NCBI GenBank assembly: GCA_000697335.1
Contig: JNEM01007129.1
Span: 1-39,674, forward strand
Length of the DNA: 39,674 nt
Direction of reading: 5' to 3'
From: Conidiobolus incongruus B7586
Taxonomy: Eukaryota; Entomophthoromycota; Entomophthoromycetes; Entomophthorales; Conidiobolaceae
The position numbers were made by a program, and so were the translations under genes. Within the stretch, counting starts at the first letter, position 1, and every line of letters starts with the position of its first letter. Under the pieces are notes generated by a model. That model was not told where the DNA came from. It ran no database searches and worked only from the letters and a program-made list of their open reading frames with translations. This document shows positions 10,905 through 22,669 of the stretch, piece after piece.

Positions 10905-12348
10905 TTTTCAAATTTTAAAGTGCAAAGAATTTAATATAAAACACAAATAAGGAAAAGGCTTACTAAAAATACAAAGAAAATAAATCGATTTGAATGAAGG
11001 TAAAGTTCAACTAAAATTCGCTTTGACCATTCAAAGATATAAAACAGATTCTTAAAAATATAATTAATTTATTAATATATTTTAATAAGTTAGTTGATAA
11101 GAATCAAGTATTCAGGAGTCTTTTTGAATGCTGTTTAGTTTATATATTAGAATTCCAAATCAAATTACCTTATTTGGGACTTTCTACCACAATTATTTTG
11201 GTTTAAATTTAAAACTTGAGATTGATTAAACTACCCTTAATCTAATTGCTAAACATCATTATCGGGTCAGTATCCAATTTAAATTATTAATTCATTTCCT
11301 ATTCAGTCATTTAGAGCTTACTCCTTTAGTCTAAGCACAGAATTTTACAAGGCCTCAATTTCATTGGCTCGTCCCAGTATTCTAAATCAATTCACAATGT
11401 TAATCAATAAAACTTTTATTATTCCGAAGTAAATAGCCATTTACTAATCATATTTAATTGAACAAAACAACTATAAATTCTCATCAACTTCTTTTACTGT
11501 CTGGTTGTTTCATTACGTTGATCCAAAGCTTGATAAAGATGATCAATGTTCCCACAATTATGTACCCCAAAATGATTTAAAATGAGTTGATTTACTTGAA
11601 ACGATCTCCTATAACATAGTACATATAATATACTATCAATATTAATGATTCAAATTTTACATTTAGTTATAGTTAGTTATCAAATATATTAAATCATAAA
11701 GATTCATAAAAAGATATACTATTAGTTTGTTGATAAATATGTTAAATTGATTAATTAATCAACTATATTTAATATTAATGATTTTATCAACAAAATTCTA
11801 TTTTTACAGATAAATATTTGTAAAAGAAAAATCCGGTAATAAATTTATAATTATTGATTAATTATTAGTTAACAAATTAATAATAGATAAAAATTATTTT
11901 AGATTTTTCATATAGTGATTTGCCATTTAGTCTGTTCAATTATACCAACTTGTTTCAAGAATTTTGGATAAATTTTGATACAATATCGTTATAGTTGATT
12001 ATCATTTATTTTAGCAACTTTATATATATCATCAATAGAAATTATATTAATTAAATAATAAACAAATTTTTAGTACTCCTATTCTATTCTGTCCGTTCAA
12101 TTACTTGGTCAAGTACATTAAAATAAAAACTTAGTTTATTATAATGAAAATATGTTAATTAAAACAGGTTAAATGTACTGATATAGTGCAATTAAGTGTA
12201 ATTTAATTATATAATGTATAATTTTGAAAGTTATAATAAAGTTTATTATTTTAAAAAATTTATTTAATACAGAAAAAACCAAGCCAATAATCAAATTAAA
12301 TATATTTTGAAATGTAATATACAAACGAAAACTCAATATAAATGTGAT
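10905..12348. other. AT-rich intergenic region with an orphan exon
   Basis: The part at 11100-11620 is less AT-rich than the rest and contains one convincing exon-like stretch at 11494-11608, listed separately. Short coding-like words also occur on the minus strand around 11160-11400 but are cut by many stops. The part at 11640-12345 is featureless AT-rich sequence. Confidence 0.5.
11494..11608 (-). pseudogene. orphan terminal exon, unidentified gene remnant
   Basis: Following an acceptor (TTATAG at 11609-11614), the minus strand is open for 37 codons plus a TAA, reading for example VNQLILNHFGVHNCGNIDHL and then YQALDQRNETTRQ. The mixed residue use, including Cys, His and Asn, and the clean acceptor argue for a true last exon. 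I find no upstream exon in the AT-rich 700 bases before it, so the rest of the gene may be lost or far away. I do not recognise the family. Confidence 0.3.
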
Positions 12349-15300
12349 CTAGTGAAATTTATCGGCTTCGTTTAAAATAGCATCAATCCAATGTTGACGA
12401 TCGAATAATGAAATAGTGGATAGGATAAAGGTATCCATCGTCTCTTTATGTACAATACTAAACATCAAGTCTTCGTTTACTTTAGATGAATCTTTTCCTA
12501 TGATCGAATCAAAAATTCCCTAAAAAGTATAATTAATATTTAATACTATAATAGGTTTATAATAATTGAAAGCTTACTAATGATCCATAACTACCAGAGG
12601 TAATCACTTCATTAGAGACAGCTATTTCAGATAAAAATAATGGCTAAAAAAAGAATTAGATTTTGATATTATTTATATATAAATATATTCATTACCCTCT
12701 TATAAACTTCATATTCAACCAAATCCCCAGCTAATTGTCTTTCACGTGTAAGTAATAATAGATGATCAAATAGGAAAACTCTGACAGTGAAATGATTGTA
12801 TAATTTAAGTATTCCCTCCTTTACCAAGACTCGATTAGGTGTATCCAAGTGTAAGTCTGAAATAGAGCCTCCTTTATATTCCAAGCGATCAATGATAGTA
12901 ACCATTCTTAATTTTCTATCGGTGTTGCCCTTGGCTTCGTTAATTTTGGTGAGATGAGTTTCTATATTGTTAATGACTTGCTGAACTGAGATGTGATCTG
13001 GATGGCCGGGTGGAGTTTTCTTCAGAATAGAAGATAATAACAAAGGATATCTTGCAAGTCTGGTAGTGGGACGACTAATGTAACTATCCATGGATAACTT
13101 GTTTGCTAAAGGATTAGCGTCACATTTCTTTATGAATTCCGAAAACTTCTGATTTTCGTTCCTTTGACTAACAAAATAATCATTTGCAAATTGGACTCTG
13201 GATCCATAAATATCGAAAGGATGCAGTTTTTGAGACCAAGGTAATAATATATCTCCTATCTTATCAACTACTTTAGTTTGAGAATGTCGCGATTCCAATG
13301 CATTGGCCAGTTCTTGAGATAGTTTAGCGATATCCAAATAATTAAAAAATAATTTGTGAATAGCAGCTTCTCTGAACGATGGATCAAAAACATCCTCTTT
13401 TCTTAGTGGGTCAACGAACAACTAAAAACAAATTAATGACTAGTCATTCAATGATTAAATTTTGACTTACTACTGTGATAAGTTCTAAATCTTTTGCAAA
13501 GGCCTTTTCAGATTGGATCAACTCAAATATAGTTTCTTGGCGTTTAATTTCATCAGCTGAGAGATTGGATAAAACATCCTGTGATACAGTTTGTGACCAT
13601 GAAGCAATCTAAATAAATCATTAATTTAGTCAAGGATAGAAAATAATGATGAATATATTTTAATTACTGGTGCTTGAATTGATTTTCTAAATCCAGACCT
13701 ATTGGCAGGTTGTAACAGATTTGGTTGTTCTTGTGGAACTGGTGATTGGGGTCTGGATTTAACTTGCTCGGGTTGAGTAAAAGATAGTTCAGTAGAGTTT
13801 GGAGAAGTACACACTGAGGATGATGATGATCTAGAATCGGGATCACATTCTGAGAGTCCAGGATCGGAGTTGAATGAGGACTTAGTGTCTGTGGCATTCA
13901 ATATGACATGCATTTGTTTTAAAACGGTTTCAATCTCATTGATTGCATCTGGAATTAGCATATAATCAGGGTGATCTTTCGGTGTATTATTTAGGACTTC
14001 AGTTAAAAATTTTGGGTATGAAATTAAATGGAATTTGATACTTTTTAAGAATCCAATAAGCCCATATTTTTTAAATGTACTTTGTCTTTGGCAATTCTCA
14101 ATCCAAAGCCTGAACTTGGGGTTAGATTGGCATTGTTTAGCAAAAAAATTTCTAGCTGTAGGGTAATGCTGACAATATTCTATGAAAGATGAGTGATATT
14201 GTGCACAATTTAGGAAAACATCACCAATAGTCACACTGTGGTTTTGATTTTCTAAGGCTAATTTGTTATCCAATAGATGGATTAATTCATTTGAAATATC
14301 GATAAATGTTGTTATTTTGTAGAATAAAATGGATAGTACTTCCTCAATAAAATTAGGAGAAAACATTTTAGATTCTTTAAGTCGTTTCATAAATAGCTAG
14401 ACACATAATATATAATTAATAAAAATATATTACTGATAATAGAAATTTATATACTTTTTGTACTAATATTAAATCTTCACGGAACTTGAATTCATACTGA
14501 TATAGCTTGATAATACACCCACGTCTAATCGTAGGAGAGAGTCGCCTTGCAGGAGATTTGGAACCAGGCTAAAATTTAAATTAGCTTGAATAATAAAATG
14601 ATATTTGAATAAAATACATTATTAACAACATTTGGTGAAAATTCCTATACAATTGAAATTAATATGGAGAAATATAAAATAGAAAAATATCCATACTTGA
14701 TCAATTTTTAAAGAGCCAAATTGTATAGTATCAACATTAGCTGAATTATCAGCTGGAGTGGACAAAGTAATAGAAAGATCAGATATCTCTGATTCTGAAG
14801 CATTGAGATCAAGCTTATCAATCTAATAATTAACGGTTATGAATAAAATGAAAAAAAAATATAATAACAACTAAAATACATTTTGTAGCTGCTGTTTAAT
14901 ATCCTAAGTATTGAAAATATTTGTTAGTAGATAGATTTATGAATAATAATATAAAATACCTCAGATAGTTGGACAGTCATGATATTTTGTCTTTTAATTG
15001 AATTTAAGTAACCAAATTGATTGGATATATTAGACAAATGAGATATCAAACTTGAGTAGTTTTGATAATTCTAAATAACAAAATAAGTGAATAACTATAC
15101 AGCATATAACTAATATAATAAACTAACTTGGTCAATAGAGGTTTGAATAGAGTTTACAGGCAAAGAATCAAAGTGTGTATGATTTAATCTAATTGAGTGT
15201 GAGCCTATAAAATAAATAATTTAGTAAAATATTCGCTTATATATAATTAATGGTGAGAAAATTCACAGCAAAAAACAAGCGCAATATAAATATCAATTAG

Positions 15301-15623
15301 TCCAAATTAATTCACTAATGTTTCATTTAAATATTTCATATGATATAATTTTGAAATCAATAACTAGATTCTGCGAAAATTCAAGAAAATGAATGGAAGA
15401 GGTATAAATACTTGCCTAGACTTGGAGCCAATTGAAAGTGTTTTTTGTATCTCTTGGATTTTTTCCGCTCCAATACAGATCCAGTAATAATTAGTGAGCG
15501 AGTATTGAGCTGATCTTGATCCTTGGGAATTCCGATAGTGTTACAAATAGAATAATCAATATGGGAATTGGGCGAAATCATCAAATCACTTTCATTAAAA
15601 GAAGATAGAGACATTAAGAACAC
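12349..15623 (-). CDS. Rho guanine-nucleotide exchange factor with DH-DH-PH order
   Basis: Probable activator of Rho-type GTPases at the cell cortex. Twelve exons: 15416-15623, 15128-15204, 14960-15070, 14880-14903, 14697-14822, 14618-14644, 14455-14568, 13668-14396, 13471-13608, 12696-13421, 12578-12643 and 12349-12519; 838 residues. The N terminus is Ser-rich and unstructured. A first DH-like helical region (about 210-395) keeps the fold pattern, e.g. LNNTPKDHPD, but has lost the catalytic CR3 arginines. After a Ser/Pro-rich linker comes a canonical DH (about 494-690) with RQETIFELIQSEKAF and RPTTRLARYPLLL, then a PH domain (about 700-835) ending with the usual tryptophan (RQHWIDAI). No CNH domain follows, unlike Rom1/Rom2. 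Exons 4 and 6 are only 24 and 27 nt. Intron 1 is GC-AG and 211 nt. The start could be residue 1 or the Met at residue 4. The family is secure; exon 1 is less so. Confidence 0.88.
15205..15415 (-). other. GC-AG intron, 211 nt, of the Rho-GEF gene
   Basis: The donor reads GCAAGT directly after CTAG, the classic consensus for a GC-AG intron, and the acceptor is TTTATAG. It joins exon 1 to exon 2 in frame (APSLG then SHSIRL). The GT four bases further on would give a stop soon after the junction. At 211 nt it is three times longer than any other intron placed in the window. Confidence 0.65.
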
Positions 15624-18199
15624 AAAACAAAGAAGTAGTTGAAATGAATCTGTTCAACTGAATATAACAAATGTAAAATATTAACACATCTCTACCTTTT
15701 TTATTTGAATAGCATGAATTTACTTAATTATGCTTTAATATAACACCAATCAGTTATTGAAATTAGATTTTTCAAATGATAGCATTAATCAGATGCTGGT
15801 GCTAATTGTTTTTTATGATTTGTTTACCACTAAGTCCAGCATCATACTATTTTTAAATAAACTAGAGTATTAGCAAATAACAGGGGTATAACACAACAAA
15901 ATATTTATTCCCGCCAATTTGAATCATATTTATATAACATATTATTTTTAACTATATACTACGAATTTTTACTGAATACTAATGGCAAAATCATGACTAA
16001 TGTATTACCTAATTTGACTATGAAAAAATAACGCATTTATTTACAATATAAATAATTAAATGAAGATTAATTGAAAATTAAATATTAATGCTAAATATGA
16101 ATCTATTTAACTTGAAGCTAACCAATTCATTCAAATCAAATTTGCTTGAATCCGAATTTAAAACCTCTTTTGAATCTAATGACTAAAAAGACTTGTGATT
16201 GGATAAATTTGGAGTATACTTAATAAACTCTTAATCATTAATATTCAAGTTTTACAATAAATTACTATTTTGAAATTTTTATTTACTATATTTTGAAAAA
16301 TCGTTAATGTGATAAATATAATTTAATTTTATTATGATTAAATTTAATGAATAACTCTAGAATATTATATATATTATTGTGAATCATTGTATTGATGTAT
16401 TTTGTAAACTATATTTTTGAATAAGTTCATAAATTATAATTTGGTGATGAACTATATAACGATAGATAAATTTATTAATCAGATGTAAGGATTATATTTT
16501 TGAAATATAAAGCTATAAAAGGTTCTATTAATGTGAGATATATTATTTAATATGATAACTGTAAGCATGTATTTTTGTAACTAAATTGAATTGATTTTAA
16601 AGCCACATTTAAAATATTCTATTTTCTATTCACGGTAAACTATTCAATAACCAGTTGTTAGTTATTTTTATATATTATTATTACTAAGAAAATTTTAGAA
16701 AATATATTTATTATGCGTTGGTTCGAATAATATCACTTATATTGGTGATTAAAATTGCTAATTACTTGGATTTATATTCAATTCTGAAATTTGACTAGTA
16801 TTTCAATTTAAATAGAACTTCAAAACTAACTATGATTTAAGCTTATTATATATGATAAATGATATTTTAGCAACTTTGAGTCTAATATTAAATAGTCTCT
16901 AGCTTTAAATAATAGAAATAGTAAGCATTGTGTATGTTAAATGAAGATAATCCATATAACTTTGAATAATGTTTAAATAGCTATTAAATATTCATTTTGA
17001 TTCAATTAGTTTGATAATTTCCACAATATTTGATCAATAATGGATATTAAAACTGAAATAGAAAACAAAAAATATATTATTATCATTCCCAAACAAATGT
17101 AATCAATAGAATCAATTGTTAATTATAAATCATATATCAATATAGACGGTTTGTAACTTGATATTTCCATATCATACAATTTCAAATACTCGTAGATTTT
17201 ATTGTTACTAATATATGATTTTTGTAATTTGGGTGTAATCATAATTATAGACATTTAAATTCTTAATATATATAATATTAAATCTATATTAAAAACATTA
17301 TATTGGAACAACTATTAATTGTCATTTCATTATATCATTCGTATACAAATTATAATTCAAGCATTGAATATATACTTAATTTTGAATAGTATTGGTATAT
17401 TTGAATAAAATTTATGCGATATTAAAATCAATCAATTTGATTATAGACTTGAATAATAAAACTATCATCAGATATTATTTTAATATATATCAAACATTTA
17501 TAAATATAGCTATTCAGTAGAGTGTTATATTATTTAAATAATATAATTGGAATGAATAATGAATTAGATTCATTTCTATCAGATTTAATTCTGCAAATTT
17601 TAGGATAATAAATTATGTTTTTATTTTATATGTATATAATATCTATTGCTAATTAGCTTCACTATACTTTTTCATTCTAAAATTTCTTTGATTTAAATTA
17701 ATTTTCAGTTATTAGTTGATTAAGAATTGAATATAATACTACTCAAAAATTGGTGATATTAATATATAATATAATTGCAAAATTTTGAATGATATATTCA
17801 CCAATGAACTATATCATTAAAATTAATGGTATAATAGTTATATAACTCAAGAGAAATATACTAATATTTTAAACATAAACTGAGCACCATATTAAAGCAA
17901 TAATTATATTTTTAGATTTTACAAATTAAATGAATAGCAATTATTATTATATACATGCTTGCAATGAAGTAAATATATTATAATAAATAGTAAAATGAAA
18001 TATAATTTAGTTTGAAAATTGATTTTATTCTACAAAGTATAGTAGCAATTGATTGATAATATTTTTATATATAAATATAATTAAATGATAAAAAATTTTA
18101 ATTGAATAAAACATTCAAATACAACGAGGTTTCGAAATATTTGTACAATTGATATGAAATAAAAGTTAAATAATAAAAAACAGTCTAAGCGATTGGTGA
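15624..18199. other. AT-rich intergenic region, 2.6 kb
   Basis: Between the start of the Rho-GEF gene and the end of the eIF4G gene, both on the minus strand. It is uniformly AT-rich with stops in every frame. I see no gene, RNA, repeat array or mobile element here. Confidence 0.55.
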
Positions 18200-21100
18200 T
18201 TAATTCGTCGTTGATTCTTTAGCTAAAAACTTGAGATCCTAAATGAATGAAATCATTAGTTGAAAGTTGATTGAATGATAGTAAATGCTATTACCATATG
18301 ATCAGCGAATTTAGGGCCTAATGTTGAGATATCAAAATTTTCTTCATTGGCTTTGTTGATAATATCTTGCTCAGTCTATATCAGTTAATAATTTTGATAA
18401 ATATACTATAATATGAAATAAATGAGTCATAATTACCTTAGTTTTCTTCATAGCATTAATATAATTGGCGACCAATTTAGGTCCAGGAGGAAGGCGAGCA
18501 GTAGACTTAAGAAGAGGGTCTAGTATGACAGGGAGATCAGTAAACTTAAGTGAGGGAATGCCGGCAAGTATTGTTCCTAATAATGTGTAAATTTGTGGTA
18601 CATCGTATGAAAGATCTTCTACTGTTTCCATGACGGGAGTCAAAGCCTCAACATAGACTTGATGATCATTGATGAAGGAATCTTCATGGAATTTGTTAAT
18701 TAACTTGACAACAAGTTCGACATCTTCCGCCTTCTTTTCTAAAGAAGATGAGATCAAAGCTTGTATAGCTTGAGCAGTTACATTCATTTGCTCAAACTCT
18801 TGGAAGCAAAGCTTAGCCTCAGAGAAATCCTTAAGAGAGAAGAATTCATTAATAGTAGCATCAATTCTTCTTTTAATAGCTTCAGGTGATGTGGGGAGTT
18901 TTTCAGCAGCTGGAGTAGATTCTTGGGCTGATGTAGTTTCAGATGCCTTAGGTTCGGATTGAGCTTTAGAGACAAATTCAGCACTATTATCGTGACTATC
19001 ATCGTCGTTAAGCATATCAAACATATTTGTAAGTTGGGTCTTCTTAACAGGCGATTCCTTTTCGCGAGTAGCAGGTTTAACATTTTGAAGGGAATCAAAT
19101 ACATTATTAGAACTGGGTCCCAAACTTTGACTGGAAGCCTTAGAGCGGTCAAAGTTGCCAAAGCTGGTAAGGTCACCAATCTTTTTGTTGGCTGTAGAAG
19201 GAATTGTGTTCCATCCTTCAGGATTTCTAGGAACCTTATCAATCTTGCCAGAGTATGATCTACCATGTGAAGCAAGAGAAGGACCACGAGGACCAGCACT
19301 GTTAACACGCTTAAGGATCTCATTCTGTTCCTTTTCTTTCTGAGCTTCTTGATGAATTTGGGCAATGGTTTTAGGACCAGAGTTGGTGTTATTACGAGGA
19401 ATCCAGCGGTCTTTTCTAAGATCAATCAAATCCTTAAGCATGAATCTGTGACGACTAGGAAGAGCAGTGTTCTTAGAAAGAGAAGCAATCTTTTCAAAGT
19501 ATAAATCGAATTTCTTTTTAGAATCTTCGCGTTGATCAAGCATAGCACCAACAGTATTCATAAGTTTAGATAAACTTTCAACCTCTTCTTCTTCAGGAAC
19601 TTCAGAAGATAACAATCTTTGAATACATTCATGCATAATTCTAGAAGATAACATGTTTTGTTTGAATAATTCACCAATGAATCTAACAAGACCCAAGCCT
19701 CTGCGCTTAGCCTTAGCAGCAGCATAGTATTCATCGGAATAATCAACAATTGTCTTTTCTTTGTATTCATCGCTAAGCTTCCAACCTTTTTCGAATTCAG
19801 ATTGACATTTCATCAAGAGATACTTACGGAACAAGTTGCCACCTAAGACGGGATTTCCATCTTTATCCAAATAATTTTCATCTTTGACATTGGCATCCAA
19901 GTTTTCAAGAATCTTATGGCAGAGTCTGGCATAAATGGCACCAAAATTGGCTTCATCGGTGGCCTTCTCAAAAACAAGGTAAATTACAGTTCTTAAAGCA
20001 AGACCATTGTCAGAGACAGACTGGTTGGCAATTTCCAAAATCTGGTCAGAAATGGTATCGAATCTTTCAAGAGTAAGTTTGTTGAGCAAAGCCTTGATTT
20101 GACGAGAAAGTTTTTCTTCATCATCAATCTCGGTGTTTTTAGGAGCTTGGGTAGATAGAGGAACCCATCTATTTTCACTCTTTTCGAGAGGAGCGACTTG
20201 GTCGAGAGGAATGGTAGGACCACCTTGTTGGTTGAATCTTCTATTTTTATCTCCTCCTCTGCCACCACGAGAAGATCTAGTTTCCTTTCCAAAATGGCCC
20301 ATGCCGTCCATGTTGGAAGAAGGACCACCACTAGAGGATCTTTGACCCAATGGGTGACGACCAGCGTTTTGCATTTGAGTAGCAAGTTTGAATCGTTCTT
20401 CGCTAGTAGTCTTAGCCTTAGAGACATTGAAGTCGAATGAACCAGAGGAGTCACCTTTGCTAGAGAATCTACCATGATGAGAGCTATTCTGTCTTCTACC
20501 CATAGACTTGCGTTCTCCTTCGCGAGAGGGAGAGTCAATAACAATATCCTCAATGGGCTTCATGTTGGTAGGTTTAGTAGTGCATTTGTCTTTGAAAGAT
20601 AATAAATAATCACGTTGGTAACGTAAAGTACTTTGGGCAGCAGAAGACTGAGAAGCTTCATTAGAATCTGTGGGTTTATCAGATTCAGGAGCTTTAGTTT
20701 CAGCAACAGCAGTAGTTTGTGTGCTTTCAACTACCCTTTCAGTATCAGGTTGAGCATCTTTAGAAGCTTCTTCAGATGATTTGATGGTTTCTGGCTCGGC
20801 AGTTACAATTTGAGGGCTCTTTTCATCTTCATTTGTAGTAGGTGGTTTTGATTCTCCATTAGGAATGGTGGGTTCTGATTTTGAAGATTCTACAGGTTTA
20901 GGTTGTTCATCCTTTTGAACTGATACTTGTTCAACTGGTTTTGTTTCAACTGGAGGGGGAGTAATCTTGACTGCTTTGCTGATACCAGGTTTAACATATG
21001 ATAAGGTGATAGGAATGGTTGGAGCACCTTGGTTGATAATATAGTTATCAACTTTAGTTTCTTCTAACTTGTTAGATGGCTTGTCTGTAGTACTAGGAGT

Positions 21101-22669
21101 TTCAGTAGATACCTTAGATTCAGAAGCAGCATCCTTACCAGAAGACTCTGTTGATTTAGAATCAGAAGCATCTTTGGTGTCTTTGCTAGGGATAGCAGAT
21201 TCTGTGTCGGATTTTTTGGTTTCATTAGCTTTAGCACCAGCTGTAGTATTTTGAGTAGAGCTGGATGCAGCAGCAGCGGCGGCAGGATCTACCACTTGCT
21301 TAGAAATTGGATTGACGATCTTGATTGCTTTACTCGTTTTTCCAGGAACAAATGAAGGTGCATTAGTATTGAATTGATGCTGTGATAAAGCAGGAGCAGA
21401 TGGAGAGGGAATTGATGGATTGACACCATGCATAGATGGGTTAAACGTTGGTGGAACACCTTGGTTATAAATATAGTATGGTGCAGGACCATCATAGCTC
21501 ATTGAATTGGGTGGATAATTCATATAATAAGAATGTTGCCAAGCAGGGGATCCATGACTATGGGGCATATTAGGGCTACTACCAGGAGGAATGGTAGAAT
21601 TAGCATTAGGAGAGGGGTCTGGACGGTCGCGAGGACGAGGTGTACCAGCAGAGTGACTATAATTAGGGTTTATAGGAGTAGAAGAATTGATAGAACCAGT
21701 GGGATATCCTTTAGGATGCCATGGTTGTTGGTTAGGATTGAAATTAGTATATGGCACATTAGGAGGAGGCTGAGGGAAAGCAGCTGTGGGTTGATATTGT
21801 GAATTCTTATTATAATGCGAATTAGGATGACCAAATGATTGAGGAGAAGGATGAGCTTTGTTAGTATGAGTGTTGGTGTTCGAAGGAGGTTGATTCACAG
21901 GGTTATTCAAGGAGGGGGAAGATTCAGAATTATTTGATGATTGAGGCTTAGTATCTTTAGCAGCTTTAGTTGAATCATTAGAATCTTTTTGAGATATCGT
22001 TCTATTAATTTGAGGTTTTTGAGCTGTAATACGGACGCCAGGGGAAACGCTGTCTATTGATCCGTTTTTAACGGCTGTTCCAAAAGTAGGAAAAGAGCTA
22101 TCTTGTGAAATAAAAGAGTTTCTATGTACAGGAGAGGTGGAAGGAGAAGGTATGCCAGAATTGGGTTGATCAATTGAACCAAATTGAATATTGGAGCGAG
22201 CTTAAGAGAGATCTAATTTTAGTCTAAATATAAAAAACTTAATATTATAAATACTTACGAGTTGAAGTACCAGGGAACTGAGGAAGTTTAACTCCGGAAT
22301 TATTTTTAATATTAATTGGCTTTGTTTCTGAAGTAGTATTTTGAATCTCTGGTTTTCTAAAAAAAATGTCATTAGATATGAATGAAGTGAGACTTATAGA
22401 ATTGCTTACTTGACTTCAGTATTTGTAGATTTAGGAGTTTGTGTTTGAGTAGTAGCTCCATTAGATTTAATTGGAGAATTGGTAGTTTTAGTTTCAGTAG
22501 TAGTTTGCTTTGCGGCTATATTCTGTTTAGCAAGTTGGGCATAACTAAACTGTCCAGTAGTGCTAGGAGATGAACGAGTAGGAGTAGTGTTAGGGGTAGG
22601 GGCTGACTGAGTTGTATTAGAAGTATTTTTAGGGTGGTTGACCACCGGACGATTATTAGTTTTGTTCAT
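18200..22669 (-). CDS. translation initiation factor eIF4G
   Basis: Scaffold of the cap-binding complex eIF4F, which bridges eIF4E, eIF4A and poly(A)-binding protein. Exons 22410-22669, 22259-22356, 18437-22200, 18295-18375 and 18200-18238 give 1413 residues. The first 640 residues are low-complexity, rich in Asn, Pro, Ser, Thr and later Glu/Lys, with two similar VxxGxSKA(V/I)KI patches. The eIF4E-binding motif is YQRDYLL (about 647-653). Then follow Arg/Gly-rich stretches (SSRGGRGGDKNRRF), a MIF4G domain (from about 810, e.g. RQIKALLNKLTLERFDTISD) that binds eIF4A, and a C-terminal MA3 domain (about 1226-1395), which S. cerevisiae eIF4G lacks. The MA3 end is supplied by the last two short exons. 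The intron at 22201-22258 uses an AAG acceptor; the two upstream TAGs would give stops. The ATG at 22669 is the first usable one. Identification is secure. Confidence 0.94.

Noticed and set aside
15411-15416. GT donor four bases inside the Rho-GEF GC-AG intron
   Set aside because: Joining from that GT to the exon 2 acceptor gives a stop within a few codons; the GC donor keeps the frame.
18784-20553. Long minus-strand open frames (18784-19425, 19558-19770, 19993-20553) inside eIF4G
   Set aside because: They lie in other frames of the eIF4G exon, are Leu/Lys-rich shadows, and lack any domain.
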